A stretch of DNA of 64,000 bases from Streptomyces sp. CB00316 (GTDB taxonomy: Bacteria > Actinomycetota > Actinomycetes > Streptomycetales > Streptomycetaceae). Positions within the stretch are counted from its first letter, which is position 1. The number at the start of each line of letters is the position of its first letter. The notes beneath the pieces are model-generated. The model was not told the DNA's origin, searched no databases, and saw nothing but the letters and a program-made list of their open reading frames with translations. Shown here in pieces: positions 58,179-64,000 of this stretch. The translations under genes were made by a program, and so were the position numbers. Location: assembly GCF_001905595.1 (NCBI RefSeq), contig NZ_LIXI01000004.1:372001-436000 (forward strand), read 5' to 3'.

Positions 58179-59839
58179 CCGTGATCGATATCAGCCCGTC
58201 CGTGATGCAGTTCCTTCTCGCGTTCATCGTCGTCGCCCCGCTCCTCGGCGCCGTCGCGGCCCTGCTCCCCGCCCCGCCCGGGCTCAGGGGCAAGAACCCC
58301 GACCAGGCCGTGCTCCGCCATGGCGTGACCGTGACCGGTGCCGTGCTCATCGCGGCGGTCGTCCTGGCCGTCGGCTTCGACCACGACCACCCCGCCACGA
58401 TGCAGGCGACCACCGACATCAGCTGGATCCCGGCGCTCGGCGTCCGCATCCACCTCGGCATCGACGGCATCTCGCTCCCCCTCCTTCTGCTGACCGCGCT
58501 GCTGACCTTCCTCTGCGCGCTGTACAGCTACTTCAAGCTGCCCGCGGGCCCCTCACCGAAGGCCTTCACCGCCCTCGTCCTCGTCCTGGAATCCGGCACT
58601 CTCGCCACCTTCGCCGTCCTCGACCTGCTGCTCTTCTTCCTCGCCTTCGAGATGGTCCTCATCCCGATGTACTTCCTCATCGCCCGCTGGGGCGGTGACC
58701 AACGGCGCGCCGCCGCCTGGAAGTTCATCCTCTACACGCTGCTCGGCTCGGTCGTCATGCTGCTGGGCCTGCTCCTCATCGGACTGAAGAGCGGCACCTT
58801 CGACATGGTGGCACTCGCCACTGACAACGGCCGTGGCCTCACCACATCCGTGCAGGTCATCGCCGTTCTCGCGATCGGTATCGGGCTCGCCGTGAAGACC
58901 CCGATGTGGCCCCTGCACAGCTGGCTCCCCGACGCCCACACCGCCGCCCCGACCGTCGGCTCCGTGCTCCTGGCGGGCGTCCTGCTGAAGATGGGAACGT
59001 ACGGATTCGTCCGGATCCTGCTCCCCATCGCCCCCGACGGCATGCGGACCTTCGCGCCCTATCTGGCCGCGCTCGCCGTCGTCGGCATCGTCTACGGGTC
59101 GCTCGCCTGCCTGGCCCTCGCCCGCAACGGCGCCAGGGGCGACCTCAAGCGGCTGATCGCGTACTCCTCCGTCGGCCACATGGGCTTCGTGCTCCTCGGC
59201 ATCGCCACCATGACCCCCACCGGGGTCAACGGCGCGCTCTTCGCCAACATCGCCCACGGCCTCATCACCGGCCTGCTCTTCTTCCTGGTCGGCGCCATCA
59301 AGGACCGCTACGGCACCGCCGACCTGGACACCCTCGCCGGCGCCACCGGAGCCGCCCTCTACGGCCGGGCCCCCCGCCTCGGCGCCTTGCTCGCCTTCGC
59401 CGCCGTCGCCTCGCTCGGCCTGCCCGGACTCGCCGGATTCTGGGGCGAGATGCTCACCCTGTTCGGCGCCTACAGCCCCGCCGATGGCCTCAGCCGCCCC
59501 GCCTTCCGCACCTTCATGGCCATCGGCGCGTTCGGCACCCTGCTCACCGCCGCGTACATGCTCATCGTGGTGCGCCGCGTCTGCATGGGCGAGCACACGC
59601 CCCACTCCCAGCTCTCGCCCGACGACCGGACCCCACAGTCGGCGGACGCGCCCCAGCGGTCCGGGGCCACGGGAGCCCGGCCGGCCACCACGCCGCAGCT
59701 CGCCGACATCCAGAGCTACGAAGCCGCCGCCTGGACCCCGCTCGCCGCCCTCACCGTTCTCGCCGGACTCTGGCCCGCGATCCTGCTCGGGCTCACCGAT
59801 CCGGCCGTGCAGAAGCTCCTCGCAGGAGGCAAGTCGTGA
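58175..59839 (+). CDS. nuoM2: Complex-I-like subunit M, second operon
   Basis: This 554-residue antiporter-like subunit has the functional Glu in LAFEMVLIPMYFLIARWGG and the Lys in LAVKTPMWPLHSWLPDAH. A hydrophilic insert of about 40 residues (SQLSPDDRTPQSADAPQ) interrupts the helices near residue 480. The GTG overlaps the nuoL2 stop by 4 bp. Confidence 0.95.
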   Translation: MTVIDISPSVMQFLLAFIVVAPLLGAVAALLPAPPGLRGKNPDQAVLRHGVTVTGAVLIAAVVLAVGFDHDHPATMQATTDISWIPALGVRIHLGIDGISLPLLLLTALLTFLCALYSYFKLPAGPSPKAFTALVLVLESGTLATFAVLDLLLFFLAFEMVLIPMYFLIARWGGDQRRAAAWKFILYTLLGSVVMLLGLLLIGLKSGTFDMVALATDNGRGLTTSVQVIAVLAIGIGLAVKTPMWPLHSWLPDAHTAAPTVGSVLLAGVLLKMGTYGFVRILLPIAPDGMRTFAPYLAALAVVGIVYGSLACLALARNGARGDLKRLIAYSSVGHMGFVLLGIATMTPTGVNGALFANIAHGLITGLLFFLVGAIKDRYGTADLDTLAGATGAALYGRAPRLGALLAFAAVASLGLPGLAGFWGEMLTLFGAYSPADGLSRPAFRTFMAIGAFGTLLTAAYMLIVVRRVCMGEHTPHSQLSPDDRTPQSADAPQRSGATGARPATTPQLADIQSYEAAAWTPLAALTVLAGLWPAILLGLTDPAVQKLLAGGKS

Positions 59840-61404
59840 CCGCGGACCTCAGCACCGGCCCGGGCGCCCTCACCGCGGCGGCGGACACCGCCCCCAGCCT
59901 CGTCCAGTCCATCGACTGGCTCGCCATCGCGCCCCCCACCCTCACCGCGCTGGCCGCCCTGCTCGTGCTCGTCGCCGACCTCTTCCTCCCCGAGCACCGC
60001 AAGAAGCTCCTCGGCTACGGAACCCTCACCGCGCTCGCCACCGCCCTCGCCCTCCTCATCCCGCTGCGCGCCGGCGACCGCTCCACGTTCTGCGTCACCA
60101 CCGGTGCCCAGGCGTGCAGCTACACCGCCGACCACTTCACGCTGGTGATCCAGGCCCTCGTCCTGGGCGGGGCGTTCGTCACCGCGCTGCTCTCCCTCGA
60201 CGACACGCGGAAGCTTCCGGCGGGCGAGTACTGGTTCCTGCTCCTCGCCTCCGCGGCGGGCGCGGCCCTCCTGCCCGCCTCCCGCGACCTCGCCACCCTC
60301 GTCGTCGCCCTGGAAGTCGCCTCGCTGCCCGCCTTCGCCCTCGTGGGCATCAAGCGCGGCGACCGGCGCTCCTCGGAGGCCGCGCTCAAGTTCTTCCTCT
60401 CCTCCGTCGTCGCCACCGCCGTCATGCTCCTCGGCGTCAGCTTCGTGTACGCGACCACGGGCACCCTGCACCTCACCGAGATCGCCGCCCACCTGGACGA
60501 CGTACCTCCGGTGCTCGACACCCTCGCCAAGACCGGCGTCGTCCTCACCCTCGTCGGCTTCGCCTTCAAGACCGCCGCGGCCCCCTTCCACTTCTGGGTC
60601 CCCGACACCTATGTGGGCGCCCCCCTCCCGATCGCCGCCTATCTCTCCGTGGTCGGAAAGACCGTCGGCTTCTCGGGCCTCATCCTCGTCACGGTCATCG
60701 CGTTCCCTTCCTATGCCGACGTCTGGGGGCCCGCCGTCGCGGTCCTGGCAGCCCTCACCATGACCGTCGGCAACGTCGCGGCCCTGCGCCAGAGGGCCGA
60801 CCGCGCCCGCAGCGCCATCCGGCTCCTCGCCTGGTCCTCCGTCGCCCAGGCCGGCTACCTGCTCGTCCCGATCGCCGCCGCCGCGTACTCCAGCGACGAA
60901 CAGATCGGCTCCACCGTCGCGTACGCCCTCATGTACGCCGTCGTGAACCTCGGCGCCTTCGCCGTCGCTGCCCTCGTCGCCCGTACGAAGCCCGGCAACC
61001 GCATCGCCGATTACCGGGCCCTGTACGCCACCCGTCCCCTCGCCGCCCTCGCGCTCGGCTTCTTCCTGCTCTGCCTGGCCGGGCTGCCGCCGGGCATCAT
61101 CGGGCTCTTCGCGAAGGTCACCGTCTTCTCGGCGGCCGTCGACGCGGGGCTCGGCTGGCTCGCCGTCGTCATGGCCGTCAACGTGGTGATCGCTCTCTAC
61201 TACTACCTCCAGTGGACCGCGATCCTCTTCAGGAGCCCGGAAACCGCGGAAGCGACCACTGGTCCACCGGTCTCCGGAACACCGCACCGATTCCTGGCCC
61301 CCGCCCCGCTCACCACGGCGATCGTCCTCACCACGGCCACCGGCATCCTCCTCTCCGGCGCCCCGCAACTGGTCCTGAGGTTCGCCGCCGTCAGCCTCTT
61401 CTGA
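59836..61404 (+). CDS. nuoN2: Complex-I-like subunit N, second operon
   Basis: This 522-residue antiporter-like subunit has the functional Glu in VVALEVASLPAFALVGI and the Lys in GFAFKTAAAPFHFWVPD. The GTG overlaps the nuoM2 stop by 4 bp. It ends the operon. No strong terminator follows; a weak TTGCCC/GGGCAA repeat (61430-61456) lies in the 116-bp gap before mscL. Confidence 0.95.
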   Translation: MTADLSTGPGALTAAADTAPSLVQSIDWLAIAPPTLTALAALLVLVADLFLPEHRKKLLGYGTLTALATALALLIPLRAGDRSTFCVTTGAQACSYTADHFTLVIQALVLGGAFVTALLSLDDTRKLPAGEYWFLLLASAAGAALLPASRDLATLVVALEVASLPAFALVGIKRGDRRSSEAALKFFLSSVVATAVMLLGVSFVYATTGTLHLTEIAAHLDDVPPVLDTLAKTGVVLTLVGFAFKTAAAPFHFWVPDTYVGAPLPIAAYLSVVGKTVGFSGLILVTVIAFPSYADVWGPAVAVLAALTMTVGNVAALRQRADRARSAIRLLAWSSVAQAGYLLVPIAAAAYSSDEQIGSTVAYALMYAVVNLGAFAVAALVARTKPGNRIADYRALYATRPLAALALGFFLLCLAGLPPGIIGLFAKVTVFSAAVDAGLGWLAVVMAVNVVIALYYYLQWTAILFRSPETAEATTGPPVSGTPHRFLAPAPLTTAIVLTTATGILLSGAPQLVLRFAAVSLF

Positions 61405-61520
61405 CCCTCTTCGGAGGCGGAAGATCGGTTTGCCCAGGGCGGCGGCCACAGGGCAAGGTCGTGGCTGCATACGTCACGTACACGGCGAAGACGTACGAAA
61501 TCCATAGAGGAGATAGAGCA

Positions 61521-61979
61521 GTGCTGAACGGGTTCAAGGACTTCATCCTGCGTGGAAACGTCATCTCGATGGCGATCGGCCTCGCCGTCGGAGCAGCCTT
61601 CACGGCCGTCGTCACCGGCTTCAGCACCGCCTTCATCACGCCGCTGATCGGCCTCGCCACCGGCTCGGTCGGAGACTTCAGCAAGGCGGAGTTCGCCGTC
61701 CAGGGCGCGATCTTCCCGTACGGGAAGTTCCTCGCGGCCGCGATCGCCTTCATCATCACCGCCGCGGTCCTCTACTTCTGCGTCGTCGTCCCCATGGCAA
61801 AGGTGCAGAACCGCTTCACCAAGGAGGAGGAAGAGGTCGACATCAAGGCCGCCCTCCGCGACTGCCCCCGCTGCTTCAGCGCGATCCCCGCCGTCGCCTC
61901 CCGCTGCGCCCACTGCACCAGCGAGGTCGAGCCCGACGCCGAGGCACTCTCCCTCGCCAAGCTGCCCGTCCAGCGCTGA
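61521..61979 (+). CDS. mscL: Large-conductance mechanosensitive channel with zinc-ribbon tail
   Basis: MscL opens under membrane tension to release solutes on osmotic downshock. The core is clear: LNGFKDFILRGNVISMAIGLAVG for helix 1 and a second helix ending VVVPMAKVQNRF. The 152-residue protein has an added C-terminal motif CPRCFSAIPAVASRCAHC, two CxxC pairs that look like a zinc ribbon. AGAGGAG precedes the GTG start. It lies 116 bp after nuoN2, so partial co-transcription with the operon is possible. Confidence 0.93.
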   Translation: MLNGFKDFILRGNVISMAIGLAVGAAFTAVVTGFSTAFITPLIGLATGSVGDFSKAEFAVQGAIFPYGKFLAAAIAFIITAAVLYFCVVVPMAKVQNRFTKEEEEVDIKAALRDCPRCFSAIPAVASRCAHCTSEVEPDAEALSLAKLPVQR

Positions 61980-62154
61980 GCCCGCTGCGCGTCCGGCGCT
62001 GACGCGCACGCACACCCCGACACCCGTACGGCCCAGTGCCACGCCGTACGGGCCAGGAGCCGGAACCGGCCGGATCATGCCGCAGCGGCCCCGCCCTCCG
62101 GCCGCACGCACAAGGGAACTAGCTCCCCTCGCCTGGCGTTGACCAGTACGGGAG

Positions 62155-62175
62155 GCTCCACTGGGGGAGTGGAGC
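62155..62175. promoter_or_regulatory. Hairpin upstream of htpX
   Basis: GCTCCACT and AGTGGAGC form a perfect 8-bp stem with a GGGGG loop, 47 bp before the htpX GTG. It may be part of the mRNA leader or an operator. It does not match the HspR, CIRCE or CtsR sites I know. Confidence 0.5.
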
Positions 62176-62222
62176 ACCACCATGCAAAGGGTTCCCCTGC
62201 TGCACCACTTGGAGGGCGTACC

Positions 62223-63086
62223 GTGCACCGCCGGCACAACGGGCTGAAAACCGCCGTACTCCTCGGGGGCCTGTCCGCACTCATCATCATCATCGGCAGT
62301 TTCTTCGGACGCACGGGTCTCCTCATCGCTCTCGTCGTGGCCGTCGGCACCAACGCCTACGCCTACTGGAACAGCGACAAGATGGCCCTGCGGGCCATGC
62401 GGGCCCGCCCCGTCAGCGAATTCGAAGCGCCACAGCTCTACCGGATCGTCCGCGAGCTCTCCACCGCGGCCCGTCAGCCCATGCCCCGCCTCTTCATCTC
62501 ACCGACCCAGGCGCCCAACGCCTTCGCCACCGGCCGTAATCCGCGCAACGCGGCCGTCTGCTGCACCGAGGGCATCCTCCAGATCCTCGACGAACGGGAG
62601 CTGCGCGGGGTCCTGGGTCACGAGCTCAGCCACGTCTACAACCGCGACATCCTCATCTCCTCCGTCGCCGGAGCCCTCGCCTCAGTCGTCATGTTCCTGG
62701 TCAACTTCGCCTGGCTCATCCCCATCGGACGTTCCAACGACGACGAAGGCCCCGGCCTCCTGGGTATGCTCCTGATCATGATCCTGGGGCCGCTCGCGGC
62801 CTCCGTCATCCAGCTCGCGGTCAGCCGTTCCCGCGAGTACGAGGCCGACGCCTCCGGAGCGCAGCTCACCGGGGACCCGCTCGCCCTCGCCAGCGCCCTG
62901 CGCAAACTCGACGCGGGAACGAAACAGCTCCCGCTGCCCCCGGAACCCAGGATCGAGACCGCGAGCCACATGATGATCGCGAACCCCTTCCGCCCCGGAC
63001 AGGGGATGGCCAAGATGTTCTCCACCCATCCGCCGATGGCGGAGCGCATCTCCCGACTGGAACAGATGGCAGGTCGCCGCCCATGA
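62223..63086 (+). CDS. htpX: HtpX-family M48 membrane protease
   Basis: This zinc protease degrades damaged membrane proteins. The active site is [13 protein letters not shown] (HExxH), with the third ligand in [10 protein letters not shown]. Four hydrophobic segments flank it. The GTG at 62223 starts [16 protein letters not shown], usual for Streptomyces HtpX, with GGAGGG 6 bases upstream; an earlier in-frame start at 62139 would cover the leader hairpin and I reject it. Length 287. It overlaps yccF by 4 bp. Confidence 0.94.
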   Translation: MHRRHNGLKTAVLLGGLSALIIIIGSFFGRTGLLIALVVAVGTNAYAYWNSDKMALRAMRARPVSEFEAPQLYRIVRELSTAARQPMPRLFISPTQAPNAFATGRNPRNAAVCCTEGILQILDERELRGVLGHELSHVYNRDILISSVAGALASVVMFLVNFAWLIPIGRSNDDEGPGLLGMLLIMILGPLAASVIQLAVSRSREYEADASGAQLTGDPLALASALRKLDAGTKQLPLPPEPRIETASHMMIANPFRPGQGMAKMFSTHPPMAERISRLEQMAGRRP

Positions 63087-63475
63087 ACACCATCCTGAAC
63101 ATCATCTGGCTCGTCCTGTGCGGCTTCTGGATGTTCCTCGGCTATCTCCTCGCAGGCGTCCTGCTCTGCATCACCGTCATCGGCATCCCGTTCGGCGTAG
63201 CCGCCTTCAGGATCGGGGTGTACGCGCTCTGGCCCTTCGGCTACACCGTCGTCGACCGCAGGGACGCCGGATCGCCCTCTTGCGTCGGCAACGTCCTCTG
63301 GCTGGTCCTCGCCGGATGGTGGCTCGCCCTCGGCCACATCACCACCGGCATCGCCCTCTGCATCACGATCATCGGCATCCCCCTGGGCATCGCCAACTTC
63401 AAGCTGATCCCCGTCTCGCTCCTGCCCTTCGGCAAGGAGATCGTCCGCACGGACCAGCCGTTCGCCGCTCGCTAG
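63083..63475 (+). CDS. yccF: YccF-domain membrane protein
   Basis: This 130-residue protein has two YccF repeats: [20 protein letters not shown] with [14 protein letters not shown], then [19 protein letters not shown] with [15 protein letters not shown]. Four helices are predicted. The biochemical role is unknown. It starts within the end of htpX, so the two are co-translated, which suggests a role in membrane quality. Confidence 0.88.
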   Translation: MNTILNIIWLVLCGFWMFLGYLLAGVLLCITVIGIPFGVAAFRIGVYALWPFGYTVVDRRDAGSPSCVGNVLWLVLAGWWLALGHITTGIALCITIIGIPLGIANFKLIPVSLLPFGKEIVRTDQPFAAR

Positions 63476-63708
63476 GAGCCAGGACCGGGAAAGCAACCGA
63501 CGGGCGGGACGCCGAGGACCTCCGCGTACTGGAGACGGCCCTGCGCGACGGTGGTGGCGGCCAGGCGACACACCACGACAGGTGCGGTCCTGCCCGCTGA
63601 CCTGGCCGTCGGCCTCTTCCGTCCCGCCGCCGACGGCATCCCGCGCAACCGAACTCACGCTCGTTGCGTCTTGTGTTCCAACACCGAGCAAGGGGTAGGA
63701 GCAGCGAC

Positions 63709-63981
63709 ATGGGCATTGTCGGTTGGATCATTCTTGGGCTGCTCGCCGGAGTCATAGCCAAAATCCTGCTCCCGGGCCGCGACCCGGGCGGCATCATCGG
63801 GACCACCATCATCGGCGTCGCCGGTGCCTTCGTCGGAGGCTGGCTCTCCAGCCAGTTCCTCGACCGTCCCATCAGCAACGACTTCTACGACACCGCGACC
63901 TGGATCGCCGCCATCGCCGGCTCCCTGGTCCTGCTGATCCTCTACCGCCTGCTCTTCGGCAACTCCCGCGAACGCCGCTGA
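63709..63981 (+). CDS. GlsB/YeaQ/YmgE-family membrane protein
   Basis: This 90-residue protein has three hydrophobic segments and the family pattern IVGWIILGLLAGVIAKILLPGRDPGG with IIGVAGAFVGG, known from the YeaQ/YmgE/GlsB transglycosylase-associated group. Its function is not settled. The ATG at 63709 is preferred, since GGGGTAGGAG precedes it. The 233-bp gap from yccF shows no convincing gene. Confidence 0.88.
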   Translation: MGIVGWIILGLLAGVIAKILLPGRDPGGIIGTTIIGVAGAFVGGWLSSQFLDRPISNDFYDTATWIAAIAGSLVLLILYRLLFGNSRERR

Positions 63982-64000
63982 CCGCGCCCGCCACTCAGGT

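Noticed and set aside
62139..62222. Earlier start for htpX at 62139
   Set aside because: It would add 28 polar residues before the usual N-terminus and translate through a perfect hairpin. The GTG at 62223 has a better ribosome binding site.
63476..63708. A short gene between yccF and the GlsB-like gene
   Set aside because: The open frames in this 233-bp gap lack a ribosome binding site and a plausible protein composition. I see no feature in it.

Overview
The window is about 72% G+C, uses many GTG starts, and has tightly packed genes with 4-bp overlaps. Its gene set is typical of a Streptomyces chromosome core: WhiJ-like XRE/DUF397 pair, Uma2 protein, PAS-GAF-SpoIIE phosphatase, HspX-free respiratory clusters. 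From memory, the order matches the S. coelicolor SCO4561-SCO4610 neighbourhood. I see no tRNA, rRNA, CRISPR array, prophage or insertion sequence.

Layout. 1-788 is the 5' part of a secreted NlpC/P60 hydrolase (minus strand). A 760-bp regulatory gap with a likely Rex operator follows. 1550-17646 is a complete 14-gene nuoA-N operon (respiratory complex I), closed by a strong terminator. 17833-31790 holds recQ, a Uma2 protein, a GPP34/fahA pair, a CocE-type hydrolase, a peptide transporter, a polyprenyl diphosphate synthase, a LolA-like lipoprotein-sorting protein, an ABC exporter pair and a TetR regulator. 31974-43709 is a mixed accessory stretch: SpoIIE-type phosphatase, HAD phosphatase, XRE/DUF397 pair with three divergent small genes, cupin, VOC, CGNR regulator, SRPBCC, Tat-exported carbonic anhydrase, a remnant of a flavin monooxygenase, RarD, and a divergent qorB/HxlR redox pair.

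43771-46801 encodes a two-subunit 2-oxoacid:ferredoxin oxidoreductase (KorAB). 47132-50869 carries a NarL-type response regulator and two paralogous sensor kinases whose kinase cores are about 93% identical in DNA. 51061-61404 is a second complex-I-like operon with only nuoA2-B2-C2-H2-I2-J2-K2-L2-M2-N2. It lacks D, E, F and G. The window ends with mscL (zinc-ribbon tail), htpX, yccF and a GlsB/YeaQ-type membrane protein.

How the genes may work together. The first nuo operon is the NADH-linked enzyme, probably under NADH/NAD control through Rex. The second has a full membrane arm with intact proton-channel residues and the NuoB/NuoI iron-sulfur path, but no NADH-input module and no NuoD. With KorAB, a source of reduced ferredoxin, 5-7 kb away, the most interesting reading is a ferredoxin-linked or hybrid complex I that borrows NuoD from the first operon. 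Three of its subunits (C2, I2, K2) carry unusual low-complexity tails, and the NuoC2 tail appears to have absorbed a dispersed Streptomyces palindromic repeat.
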